From positions 2,046,001 through 2,110,000 of the forward strand of contig CP119310.1 of assembly GCA_029203185.1 (NCBI GenBank): a stretch of DNA of 64,000 nt. Reading direction: 5' to 3'. This DNA comes from Candidatus Chryseobacterium colombiense. Its GTDB lineage: Bacteria > Bacteroidota > Bacteroidia > Flavobacteriales > Weeksellaceae. Made by a program: the position numbers and the translations under genes. Below are positions 37,245-44,892 of this stretch, one piece after another. Within the stretch, counting starts at the first letter, position 1; each line of letters begins with the position of its first letter. The notes under the pieces are model-generated. The model saw only the letters and a program-made list of their open reading frames with translations, searched no databases and was not told the origin of the DNA.

Positions 37245-40200
37245 TTATTTAATTAGTTTTTTTGTATACTCTTTACCTCCCGATATTGCTCTCAAAATAT
37301 ACATTCCTTTTATTTCTAATTTGAATTTAGCAAAACTCGCGTTAGGTTTTAATTCTACTATTTTTCTACCTGAAGCATCAAATATTTCTATTTTCTCAAT
37401 GTTTTTAGAGTTTCTTGCTACGAAGTCTTCTCCATCTTTATATACTTCAAGAGTTGTTTTTTCAATTTCCTGTGTTGCTAAAGCTCCAAATTTGTATACA
37501 ATTTCGAATCTGTTCGTAAATTCACCTGTGTTAGCTGAGAAACTATAATTTCCGTTTTGAAGATTGGTATAAATACCTAATTCTTTATCATGAAGATAAA
37601 TTGCCTGCCCGTTATTGAAAATACCTTCTTTTTGAGTCAGTGAAATCACAAAGTTACCCGCCTCAAAATGTTTATTTCCTAATGGCACAACATCATCAAT
37701 GGTAAATGGTGCTTTTCCTTGAATTACCAGTTTTTCAGTACCCACAGTACTATAAAAAGCATCTGATCCGATTCCCATGGCTCTTGAATCAAACTTATCA
37801 AATGTATTCTGTGCTCCTGCCTCATAATTAACAGCCAAAGAAGTATAACTTCCATAAGGTGTTGCCAATTTTAACCAATACTTACCTGTATCATTACCAT
37901 TTAATTTATTAAATGTATTTCCTGTAGTGGAAATTCTCATTGCGTTGGTAAATGTTGCTGTAGTTCCTGTTGCTTCAACAATAAAACCTTGTCCTACTGC
38001 TGCCGAACTTCCTGAATGTGATGCTAAAGAAGACGGAGCTTCTGTCCAGGTACCAGATCCTGCCGCATTATATGTAGCATATCCTACATTGGTTGTTGTA
38101 TTTCCTGTTTGTGTGGTTACATTATTGCTTGTATTATCCCAGAACCAGAATGTAGAATTCACAGAAGAAGAGTTTGCATTATAAAATGCATTCAGGTCAA
38201 GATTCGACGGATATGGATTTCCAATCAAATTATATTTGTTTGTGGATGTATTATTTAATGTAACAGCTATATTTCCATTATTTGGTTGTGCAGTAGCACC
38301 TCCAAAAGTAGCTATAGCATTTGCTGAAGGCATTTTCACTGAATAACCTACTCCAGGTGTAGAAGCTGTAGGATTACTCAAAGTTGTGTAAAAATCTGTT
38401 GCACTATCATAAGTCATTACATACTGAGGTGTAGATGTATGAATTCCATACATATTTTGAGAAACCGTTGGCGACGCCCAGAATACATATTTGTTAGCTG
38501 CACTTGTAGTGTTTTTCAATACATTAAAAGCTCCTGTATTAGTTAAAGTAGAACCATCTCTTTGAATAAAGTTTCCTCCGTTTTCTACCGTAACTGAAGC
38601 TGCACCAATAGTATTCCCAGAAGTAATTTCCAAGACACCCCCATTTTTAATAGTAATATTTTTAGCAGTGAAAGCCGGTTGTGAAGTTGTTGAATATACC
38701 CCTGTAATAATAACATCTTTATTTCCTGGATTTCCATTTGACCATGCAGAGCCATTCCAAGTTGTAGATTCAACCATTTTGTAAAGCTCTAAATCAAAAT
38801 AAGCGAATCCATCAACATTGCTTGTAGCATATTTTCCAAATATGGCACCATTGTAAATCAAAGCTCTAGTTATATCCGCTTGACTTGTTAATCTAAATAA
38901 GCTCGAAACCAAACTTACTCCCCATTTTTGTCCATTCCCAGATACTGAAGCAACTAATGATAAATCTGCATTACCAGTACCTGAATTGGAAACATATCTA
39001 TTTGCTGTTTCATTAAAAATTGTTTTAATATTTCCTGCATCAGTTTGTACCTTCCAAACAATAGACGTTGCTGGATTGGCAATTTGATTACCTACAACAC
39101 TAACTGTAGTCGCCTGCAACTTGTTACTTGCAACTGTTGTATTCATAGCATTTGTTCCGTCGCCTACAACTACATAATAGCCATCTGCTAAATCTGCTAA
39201 GGAAGTAATTTTCTCAAATCTTCCCACTCCATTATAAGTTACTGGATCATTGGTGACCGTTAAAACAATTTGTTGACTGAAGGCATTCCAATTATTATCA
39301 CCAGCTTGAGTAGCTGTAATATTTGATGTTCCTACGCCTGTAATTGTGATTGTATTTCCTGAAACCGTTGCCACTGAAGGATTCGAACTTACATAAGTTA
39401 CAGCCAAATTGGCATTTGTTGTATTTGCCGGGAATGTAAAAGGAGTATTACTCAAATATTTTGATTGATCTACAAAACCTGTTAATATTTGTGTTCCTTT
39501 AGCAATTGTAAAGTTAATTGTGGCAGGTATAGAAGTTCCTGCTCCATTTGTAGCTGTAATATCTGTTGCAAAAGTACCTGCCGTTGTAGGTGTCCCAGAA
39601 ATAAGCCCGCTAGTTGTATTCAATGAAAGCCCTCCAGGTAAATTGCTTCCGCTAGCTACGGCATAAGAACTTGGCGAATTTGTTGCCTGTATTTGATAAG
39701 AAAACGCAGAACCTACGTTTCCAGTTTGATTACTCCCTGTTACAATAGGAGCAACAGCAGGAACTTCTTTATATAAGTATACAGAAGATTGCCCTGAGTT
39801 GTAACAAGAAAATAAGCCACTAGTATTATTATATCTTAAAATATTATTACCAACGCCAGATTGGCTAGTCATTGTTGCAGCATTACCACTAGCTGCAATT
39901 GTTATTGTCCAAGTTGTAGACGTAGATTGATTCTTCAAATAATTACTACTATTACTTGCCGCATATAAATATCCTGAATTTGCCGCATCATAAAGCGTCC
40001 AAGCTCCAGACGTTCCACCAAGTGTAGTTTCATAAGGATTACTTTGATCTGAAGATGTTGAAGCAACATTAGTTGTTATTTGCAATGATGAATTAACTGT
40101 AACTGCAGCTTGGGGTCTATTGTTTGTATTTTGATACCCCAATGCATAACCTGCTCCAGCTGTTCCTCTACTTACTACTAAGTATTTACTTCCAGCAACT

Positions 40201-40316
40201 AAGTCAGCCGTACTTGTTACCAATTGATAAGTTTTCTGCCCCCACGTCCAAACCGAAAAGAGCGCCATCAAAAATGCTAAAGTCATCTTTGACAGAGGTT
40301 GTAATTTTGAAATCAT
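37245..40316 (-). CDS. T9SS type A cargo protein with Ig-like and lectin-like domains
   Basis: 1023 residues. Signal peptide (LAFLMALFSVWTWGQ); an N-terminal domain of about 27-185 and a related domain at about 365-520 (both begin with the pattern SxADLxxGxxYxVV/SLADLADGYYVV); a putative-Ig (He_PIG-like) domain at about 190-270 with FSYQIQATN and ISGTPTTAG; a C-terminal autotransporter-like region; and a T9SS type A domain (about 955-1023) with IEIFDASGRKI and GMYILRA...KKLIK. It should be exported by type IX secretion and anchored or released at the cell surface. Role unknown; adhesin or surface enzyme are options. Confidence 0.85.
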   Translation of the reverse strand: MISKLQPLSKMTLAFLMALFSVWTWGQKTYQLVTSTADLVAGSKYLVVSRGTAGAGYALGYQNTNNRPQAAVTVNSSLQITTNVASTSSDQSNPYETTLGGTSGAWTLYDAANSGYLYAASNSSNYLKNQSTSTTWTITIAASGNAATMTSQSGVGNNILRYNNTSGLFSCYNSGQSSVYLYKEVPAVAPIVTGSNQTGNVGSAFSYQIQATNSPSSYAVASGSNLPGGLSLNTTSGLISGTPTTAGTFATDITATNGAGTSIPATINFTIAKGTQILTGFVDQSKYLSNTPFTFPANTTNANLAVTYVSSNPSVATVSGNTITITGVGTSNITATQAGDNNWNAFSQQIVLTVTNDPVTYNGVGRFEKITSLADLADGYYVVVGDGTNAMNTTVASNKLQATTVSVVGNQIANPATSIVWKVQTDAGNIKTIFNETANRYVSNSGTGNADLSLVASVSGNGQKWGVSLVSSLFRLTSQADITRALIYNGAIFGKYATSNVDGFAYFDLELYKMVESTTWNGSAWSNGNPGNKDVIITGVYSTTSQPAFTAKNITIKNGGVLEITSGNTIGAASVTVENGGNFIQRDGSTLTNTGAFNVLKNTTSAANKYVFWASPTVSQNMYGIHTSTPQYVMTYDSATDFYTTLSNPTASTPGVGYSVKMPSANAIATFGGATAQPNNGNIAVTLNNTSTNKYNLIGNPYPSNLDLNAFYNANSSSVNSTFWFWDNTSNNVTTQTGNTTTNVGYATYNAAGSGTWTEAPSSLASHSGSSAAVGQGFIVEATGTTATFTNAMRISTTGNTFNKLNGNDTGKYWLKLATPYGSYTSLAVNYEAGAQNTFDKFDSRAMGIGSDAFYSTVGTEKLVIQGKAPFTIDDVVPLGNKHFEAGNFVISLTQKEGIFNNGQAIYLHDKELGIYTNLQNGNYSFSANTGEFTNRFEIVYKFGALATQEIEKTTLEVYKDGEDFVARNSKNIEKIEIFDASGRKIVELKPNASFAKFKLEIKGMYILRAISGGKEYTKKLIK

Positions 40317-40338
40317 AGTTTTATTTTTAAGTATATGG

Positions 40339-40368
40339 CAAAACTATATATTTTTTCTTAAAAAGCAA
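40339..40368 (-). promoter_or_regulatory. Promoter of the T9SS cargo gene, -33 and -7
   Basis: On the minus strand, TTG (complement of 40366-40368) is followed 19 bases later by TAGTTTTG (complement of 40339-40346). This fits the flavobacterial TTG-N17-23-TAnnTTTG consensus, 23 bases upstream of the ATG at 40316. Confidence 0.6.
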
Positions 40369-40390
40369 GAATATCAAAATTATATAAATG

Positions 40391-40852
40391 TTAAGTATCA
40401 ATAAAATGTAAAATTTCATCATATTCAAACCCTCTACTTAAAAGATATTTAATGGTTTTTGATTTTTTATGAAATTCTTTCAATCCTTTTTGTTTACTGT
40501 AGTAATCTTCATATATTTTTCGAAGAGTTGCTTCATAATCCATTTCATCAATTTCGTCAAAACAGAAATTAATGAGTTTTTCAGAAATCTGTTTCTGCTT
40601 GAGATTCAGCTTAATTTTATTCCTGCCCCAATGTTTGATGTAAAATTTTCCACGGATATAACTTCGTGTAAATCTTTCTTCATTTAAATAATTTTCTTTC
40701 ATCAGATAAAGCAATATTTCTTCTTTAGCTTCATCAATTAAAAGAAATTCCTTCATTTTTTGCTCCACTTCTGCATGGCAGCGGTCCTGATAAACACAGT
40801 AGTTTACCATTTTCAGCTTAATTTCATCAAAAGTAAAAGATTTCTTTTCCAT
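40391..40852 (-). CDS. recX: RecX-family regulatory protein
   Basis: 153 residues, typical of RecX. It is made of three-helix repeats: residues about 5-50 (KMVNYCVYQDRCHAEVEQKM), about 55-95 with YLNEERFTRSYIRGKF, WGRNKIKLNLKQK and the end repeat with YLLSRGFEYDEILHFI. RecX binds RecA filaments and moderates recombination. It is a single gene between the T9SS gene and glyA; recA is not in the window. Confidence 0.88.
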   Translation of the reverse strand: MEKKSFTFDEIKLKMVNYCVYQDRCHAEVEQKMKEFLLIDEAKEEILLYLMKENYLNEERFTRSYIRGKFYIKHWGRNKIKLNLKQKQISEKLINFCFDEIDEMDYEATLRKIYEDYYSKQKGLKEFHKKSKTIKYLLSRGFEYDEILHFIDT

Positions 40853-40861
40853 ACTTTAGAG

Positions 40862-40892
40862 ATAAAAAAAGAATGAGCAAACGCCCATTCTC
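40862..40892 (-). terminator. Terminator of glyA
   Basis: On the minus strand GAATGGGC, loop GTTT, GCTCATTC (one G-T pair), then seven T. It starts about 26 bases after the glyA stop. Confidence 0.75.
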
Positions 40893-40917
40893 TATATTAT
40901 TGTAACGAAGATAAATA

Positions 40918-42183
40918 TTAATAATTGAATAATGCTTTACCTTCCATCAATTCATTAACTTTCTTTCTTACAGAAGTAATCACTTCTTCATTTTTGATGT
41001 TGTCAACCACTTCAGAAATTAATCCTGCAATAGTATCCATATCGTTTTCTTTTAATCCTCTGGTCGTGATCGCCGCAGTTCCCAATCTGATACCGGAAGT
41101 GGTAAATGGCGACTTATCATCAAACGGAACCATATTTTTGTTACAAGTTATATCAGCAAGAACCAAAGCTTTTTCAGTTTCCTTACCGTTTACATTTTTA
41201 TTTCTAAGATCAACAAGCATTAAGTGATTGTCTGTTCCTCCACTTACAATATCAAATCCTCTGTCGATCATTGCTTTAGCCAAAGCCTGAGCATTAGACT
41301 GAACCTGCTTTGCATACGTTAAGAACTGATCATCCAAAGCCTCGCCGAAAGCAACCGCTTTACCTGCAATCACATGCTCTAATGGACCACCTTGAATTCC
41401 TGGAAAAACAGCTCCGTCAAGAACCTGGCTCATCATCTTAATCTCTCCTTTTGGTGTTTTGTGACCATAAGTATTTTCGAAATCTTTGCCCATCATAATC
41501 ATTCCTCCTCTTGGACCTCTTAAAGTTTTGTGAGTTGTAGTCGTAACAACATGACAGTGCTCGAACGGATTATTTAAAAGTCCTTTTGCAACCAAACCTG
41601 CAGGATGCGCAATATCTGCCCAAAGTGTAGCTCCGATCTCATCCGCAACCTCTCTGAATTTAGCATAATCCAGATCTCTTGAATACGCAGAGAATCCAGC
41701 AATAAGCATTTTTGGTTTTTCTCTCAACGCCACTTCTCTCATCTGATCGTAATCGATAAGACCTGTTTCTTTTTGAACTCCGTAAGACACTACATCATAC
41801 TGAATTCCTGAAAAATTAACCGAAGAACCGTGAGTAAGGTGACCTCCCATTGAAAGATCCATTCCCATGATTTTATCTCCAGGTTTCAAAACTGCCAGAT
41901 AAATTGCCGCATTTGCCTGAGAACCGGAATGTGGCTGAACATTTACATAATCTACTCCGAAAAGCTCTTTAGCTCTGTTGATCGCTAAAGTTTCAACCTC
42001 ATCTACTACTTCACAACCTCCGTAATATCTTTTACCGGGATACCCTTCAGCATATTTGTTTGTCAACACACTTCCCATTGCTTTCATGACGTTCTCAGAA
42101 ACGAAATTCTCAGATGCAATCATCTCAATTCCATGGGTTTGTCTTTGTCTTTCTTTTTCAATCAGGTCGAAAATTATGTCCAT
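40918..42183 (-). CDS. glyA: Serine hydroxymethyltransferase
   Basis: 421 residues, full length. PLP enzyme with the Schiff-base lysine K219 in TTTTHKTLRGPRGG, the N-terminal IASENFVS, YAEGYPGKRYYGG and ADIAHPAGLV motifs, all diagnostic. It converts serine and tetrahydrofolate to glycine and 5,10-methylene-THF, feeding thymidylate, purine and methionine synthesis. Single-gene unit with its own -7 element and terminator. Confidence 0.97.
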   Translation of the reverse strand: MDIIFDLIEKERQRQTHGIEMIASENFVSENVMKAMGSVLTNKYAEGYPGKRYYGGCEVVDEVETLAINRAKELFGVDYVNVQPHSGSQANAAIYLAVLKPGDKIMGMDLSMGGHLTHGSSVNFSGIQYDVVSYGVQKETGLIDYDQMREVALREKPKMLIAGFSAYSRDLDYAKFREVADEIGATLWADIAHPAGLVAKGLLNNPFEHCHVVTTTTHKTLRGPRGGMIMMGKDFENTYGHKTPKGEIKMMSQVLDGAVFPGIQGGPLEHVIAGKAVAFGEALDDQFLTYAKQVQSNAQALAKAMIDRGFDIVSGGTDNHLMLVDLRNKNVNGKETEKALVLADITCNKNMVPFDDKSPFTTSGIRLGTAAITTRGLKENDMDTIAGLISEVVDNIKNEEVITSVRKKVNELMEGKALFNY

Positions 42184-42213
42184 TTTACTTTTAGTTTTTG
42201 AAATTTTTCATGC

Positions 42214-42221
42214 CAAAAGTA
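42214..42221 (-). promoter_or_regulatory. Putative -7 promoter element of glyA
   Basis: The minus strand reads TACTTTTG, identical to the element of the fimbrillin-like gene at 3475-3482, 31 bases upstream of the glyA ATG. No clear -33 TTG. Confidence 0.45.
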
Positions 42222-42288
42222 CGAAATTTTCAGCGAGATTTCAGCATTGGTAAATATGATTTTTAGTTTTAAAACATATCAAATTGCT

Positions 42289-42708
42289 TTAATAAATGTT
42301 TTCTTTAATGAAATTCTCGCAATATTTCTTTATTTCTTCACGAACATTTCTAAATTGCTGATCAATCTCTGCAGATATTCCTGTAGCTTTAGCCGGATCC
42401 TGAAAATTATGATGGAATTTTAAAGCTCTAGTTGGAAAGTATGGGCAATTTTCTTTTGCATGATCACAAACCGTAATGACGAAATCAAAATTAATATCCT
42501 TATATTCCTCAATATGGTTAGAAGTGTGATGGGAAATATCAATTCCATCTTCTTTCATAGTAGCAACAGCTTTGGGATTTACGCCATGAGTTTCTATTCC
42601 GGCGCTGTAAATTTCAGCTTTTCCCTGGGCAAAATATCTCAAATATCCCTCTGCAATCTGACTTCTGCAGCTGTTCCCGGTACAAAGTACCAATATTTTC
42701 TTTTTCAT
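42289..42708 (-). CDS. arsC: Arsenate reductase, thioredoxin-coupled LMW-phosphatase type
   Basis: 139 residues. P-loop CTGNSCR with nucleophile C9 and R15, then C81 (VITVCDHAKENCP) and C88, seven residues apart, matching the C10/C82/C89 relay of the pI258-type ArsC shifted by one. It reduces arsenate to arsenite using thioredoxin. It is the last gene of the arsR-controlled group: DUF6428 gene, a 41-codon ORF, then this. No arsenite pump follows in the window. Confidence 0.88.
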   Translation of the reverse strand: MKKKILVLCTGNSCRSQIAEGYLRYFAQGKAEIYSAGIETHGVNPKAVATMKEDGIDISHHTSNHIEEYKDINFDFVITVCDHAKENCPYFPTRALKFHHNFQDPAKATGISAEIDQQFRNVREEIKKYCENFIKENIY

Positions 42709-42711
42709 ATT

Positions 42712-42837
42712 TTAAACAAATAGCCAAATGATATTGATGATGCAAAACTTAGGATCAAATCCGAAAATAAGCTGCAAAACAATAACTGAGGTTGTGATAA
42801 TTAATGGTTTTCTGTATTTAATCAATGGGATTTTCAT
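42712..42837 (-). CDS. 41-codon single-TM membrane ORF in the ars operon
   Basis: ATG at 42837 to TAA at 42712. The peptide begins MKIPLIKYRKP (basic) and continues as one or two hydrophobic stretches (LIITTSVIVLQLIFGF, IINIIWLFV). It fits exactly between the DUF6428 gene (stop 3 bases before) and arsC (start 3 bases after), which argues for a real, translationally coupled gene. Predicted inner-membrane peptide, N-terminus inside. Function unknown; perhaps a helper for arsenic handling. It could also be a remnant of a longer membrane protein. Confidence 0.6.
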   Translation of the reverse strand: MKIPLIKYRKPLIITTSVIVLQLIFGFDPKFCIINIIWLFV

Positions 42838-42840
42838 GCT

Positions 42841-43314
42841 TTAGCAACAGCCTGAATTAGGCGAACAAGAGTTTTTTTTATTTCCGGACAATTCACTCAA
42901 ATTTATTTTTTGTTTTTGCGGAGGAATTCCGCATGCATCTTCAGCAAGACATGCCGTAGTTTTATTTTTGAGAATAAAATGTCTTCCATTAAAATCAAGA
43001 TCATACTTACCGATCGTTTCAGCCTGATATTCCACTTCAATTTCAAAATTACCTATCCCTAATTTTTCTTCAGAAAGATGAATAATCTGAAGTAATTTTA
43101 TCGGCTTTAAACGGTGTTCATAATCATCGGCATTCCAAAGTTGAAAATTCACTTTTTCTTCCTTTCTGATCGTTCCGCCACAGTCAATAAAGTTTTTAGT
43201 AACCATTCCGATTTCTGTTACATGAAAATGCTCCGGAACAACCTGTCCGTTTTCAAGCTTAAACTCCACATTATCCAATGTCGGAAGTATTTCTTTGATT
43301 TGTTCTAGTGTCAT
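42841..43314 (-). CDS. DUF6428 family protein with cysteine-rich tail
   Basis: 157 residues. The core (EHFHVTEIGMVTKNFIDCGG, NFQLWNADDYEHRL) matches DUF6428, which I recall as commonly found beside arsR and arsC in Bacteroidota. Cysteines are spread through the second half (CLAEDACG) and the end (NSCSPNSGCC), a plausible thiol site for As(III) or other soft metal. It has its own ArsR-like operator 22 bases upstream. Cytoplasmic; biochemical role not established. Confidence 0.75.
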   Translation of the reverse strand: MTLEQIKEILPTLDNVEFKLENGQVVPEHFHVTEIGMVTKNFIDCGGTIRKEEKVNFQLWNADDYEHRLKPIKLLQIIHLSEEKLGIGNFEIEVEYQAETIGKYDLDFNGRHFILKNKTTACLAEDACGIPPQKQKINLSELSGNKKNSCSPNSGCC

Positions 43315-43335
43315 ATTTTATTATTTTAAATTGCA

Positions 43336-43353
43336 ATATCGCAATATTACGAT
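43336..43353. promoter_or_regulatory. Putative ArsR operator, copy 1
   Basis: ATATCGCAATATTACGAT, an imperfect palindrome (TATCG...CGAT around an AATATT centre), identical over 18 bases to the copy at 43710-43727. It lies between arsR and the DUF6428 gene, 22 bases upstream of the latter's ATG, so the downstream genes may be derepressed separately. Confidence 0.65.
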
Positions 43354-43371
43354 TATTTATTCCAAAAAATT

Positions 43372-43698
43372 TTAACAGCAATTCTGTTTTTTTACGGAAG
43401 AGATTACCTTAGAAAAAAATACATTCAAAACTTCAAATGCCTTTTCATCAATACAGTAACAAATTGATTTTCCATCAATATTTCCTTTAATCAATCCTGC
43501 ATTTTTCAATTCTTTCAGATGTTGAGAAACAGTTGGCTGTGCCAATGGAAGTTCATTTACAATATCTCCGCAGATACATTCATTTACTTTTAATAAATAT
43601 TCAATGATGGCAATCCGTGCGGGATGTCCCAATGCTTTCGCTATTGCTGCCATTTTATTTTGCTGTTCGGTAAAAAAATCGGCTTTGGTCGCTCCCAT
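43372..43698 (-). CDS. arsR: ArsR/SmtB-family metal-responsive repressor
   Basis: 108 residues. Winged helix with ALGHPARIAIIEYLL, then the metal-loop motif ECICGD (cf. ELCVCD in ArsR), the recognition helix LAQPTVSQHLKELKNAGLI and wing residues GNIDGKSICYCID. Additional cysteines close the protein (KKQNCC). It should release operator DNA on binding As(III)/Sb(III). Identical operator-like palindromes lie just upstream of this gene and of the next one. Confidence 0.9.
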   Translation of the reverse strand: MGATKADFFTEQQNKMAAIAKALGHPARIAIIEYLLKVNECICGDIVNELPLAQPTVSQHLKELKNAGLIKGNIDGKSICYCIDEKAFEVLNVFFSKVISSVKKQNCC

Positions 43699-43709
43699 TA
43701 CTTAAAAAT

Positions 43710-43727
43710 ATATCGCAATATTACGAT
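43710..43727. promoter_or_regulatory. Putative ArsR operator, copy 2
   Basis: The same 18-base palindrome as at 43336-43353, here 12 bases upstream of the arsR ATG, the expected place for autoregulation. Confidence 0.7.
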
Positions 43728-43811
43728 AATAAATTTTCCCGGCCAATTTATTTCTAAAAAATCCTTTCAAAAATTGAAAGGATATAATATTATATAAAAG
43801 TATATAAAAGT

Positions 43812-44711
43812 TTAAAATTCTTCTTCCGACAGTTCTTTATTCACAACAGCACCTGCAAAGTTTCCCTGTGCAACGGCATTGGCAACCGATCTCATCATTG
43901 TAACATTATCTCCGTAGGCAAAAATTCCAGAAATACTGGTCTTCTGCATTCCATCAACTTTGATAAATCCCTGTTCATTCAATTCAATTCCTAAATCATC
44001 AGTCTTGATATTCTGTTCGAAAGGGATTTTTGCATATAAGACTTCCAAAGGAATCTCTTTTCCGCTTTTAAGAATCACTTTTTGTATTTGTCCGTTTCTG
44101 TGCACAACTTCTATAACCTTATCCTCAACTATGTCGATCTTATTCTGATTGAATTTTTCAAGCTGCTCTTCAGTTAAAGCCGATTTTCCATTTGTAAATA
44201 AAGTCACCTCTTTCGTTAAATTATAAACAAGCTTGGTAAAATCAAAAGCCAGATCACCATTTGCCATAATTCCGGTAGCTTTTCCTTTTACTTCATATCC
44301 GTGACAATATGGACAATGAATCACGGAAATCCCCCAACATTCTGCAAATCCTTTAATGGAAGGCATTACATCTTTTACACCTGACGCAAGAATTAATTTT
44401 TTAGCATAAAATATTTCACCCTTTTCTATTTCAACTTGAAATTTTTCGCCATTCTTTGAAATTTTAACCACTACTCCATCTTGAAATTTTACCGTTTCAT
44501 ATTTAGAAACCTGCTCTTTAGCCAGATCAGAAATTTCTTTCGGAGTTTTCCCATCCTGCGTAATAAAATTATGCGAATGTGGAGTTTGTCGGTTACAAGG
44601 TTTTCCGCTGTCTATAATTAAAACGTTTCGTAAAGATCTTCCCAAAGTCATTGCGGCAGATAATCCTGCATAGCTTCCTCCTATAATGATGACATCAAAT
44701 TTAGTTTCCAT
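43812..44711 (-). CDS. Thioredoxin-reductase-like NAD(P)/FAD oxidoreductase
   Basis: 299 residues from the ATG at 44711. A longer frame exists upstream, but it only reads the heptamer array, so I reject that start. FAD-binding GGSYAGLSAAM (about 12-22), a redox-active-looking CPYCHG pair near 135 (position as in TrxB CxxC), a second nucleotide-binding region (GIMANGDLA), and the C-terminal FAD motif FAYGDNV. It probably reduces a thiol partner. It is divergent from a Fur-family regulator, with a shared operator-like palindrome and a 15-unit repeat in its leader. Confidence 0.85.
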   Translation of the reverse strand: METKFDVIIIGGSYAGLSAAMTLGRSLRNVLIIDSGKPCNRQTPHSHNFITQDGKTPKEISDLAKEQVSKYETVKFQDGVVVKISKNGEKFQVEIEKGEIFYAKKLILASGVKDVMPSIKGFAECWGISVIHCPYCHGYEVKGKATGIMANGDLAFDFTKLVYNLTKEVTLFTNGKSALTEEQLEKFNQNKIDIVEDKVIEVVHRNGQIQKVILKSGKEIPLEVLYAKIPFEQNIKTDDLGIELNEQGFIKVDGMQKTSISGIFAYGDNVTMMRSVANAVAQGNFAGAVVNKELSEEEF

Positions 44712-44722
44712 AATATTTCTTG

Positions 44723-44827
44723 TTGATAGTTGATAGTTGATAGTTGATAGTTGATAGTTGATAGTTGATAGTTGATAGTTGATAGTTGATAGTTGATAGT
44801 TGATAGTTGATAGTTGATAGTTGATAG
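44723..44827. repeat. Heptamer array TTGATAG x 15
   Basis: Fifteen perfect 7-bp units, then a partial TTG. It begins 12 bases upstream of the oxidoreductase ATG and ends 4 bases before its probable -7 box, so the whole array lies in the 5' leader. All three minus-strand frames are open through it (cycle NYQLSTI), which explains several spurious long frames. Perfect copies imply recent slippage and likely length variation. Confidence 0.95.
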
Positions 44828-44830
44828 TTG

Positions 44831-44838
44831 CAAAGGTA
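44831..44838 (-). promoter_or_regulatory. Putative -7 element of the oxidoreductase gene
   Basis: The minus strand reads TACCTTTG (TAnnTTTG) directly upstream of the heptamer array. No good -33 TTG at standard spacing; the palindrome at 44855-44869 occupies that position. Confidence 0.45.
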
Positions 44839-44854
44839 AATAAATTTTCACTAA

Positions 44855-44869
44855 TGCGACTTGATCGCA
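44855..44869. promoter_or_regulatory. Operator-like palindrome between divergent promoters
   Basis: TGCGACTTGATCGCA, 5-bp arms TGCGA/TCGCA. It overlaps the -33 TTG (44861-44863) of the Fur-family gene and sits about 17 bases behind the oxidoreductase -7 box, so one bound repressor could block both. Confidence 0.45.
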
Positions 44870-44888
44870 ATAATAATTTTTATATTTG
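44861..44888 (+). promoter_or_regulatory. Promoter of the Fur-family gene, nearly leaderless
   Basis: TTG at 44861-44863, 17 bases, then TATATTTG at 44881-44888, a full match to TTG-N17-23-TAnnTTTG. The ATG is at 44893, only 4 bases after the -7 box, so the transcript probably starts at or within a few bases of the start codon. Confidence 0.6.
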
Positions 44889-44892
44889 CAGT

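Noticed and set aside
42289..42708. Wzb-type tyrosine phosphatase for the capsule kinase
   Set aside because: The fold family is shared, but C81 and C88 form the arsenate reductase relay and the gene sits in an arsR-controlled operon, not in the capsule cluster.
44723..44827. Possible CRISPR array
   Set aside because: The units are 7 bp with no spacers; this is a simple tandem repeat.
44712..44870. N-terminal extension of the oxidoreductase made of repeated NYQLSTI
   Set aside because: It is only the heptamer array read in an open frame, and the likely promoter -7 box (44831-44838) lies downstream of that start; the ATG at 44711 gives a normal FAD-binding N-terminus.
44821..44892. Earlier start for the Fur-family regulator
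   Set aside because: It begins inside the repeat and upstream of the promoter at 44861-44888; the ATG at 44893 matches the family N-terminus.
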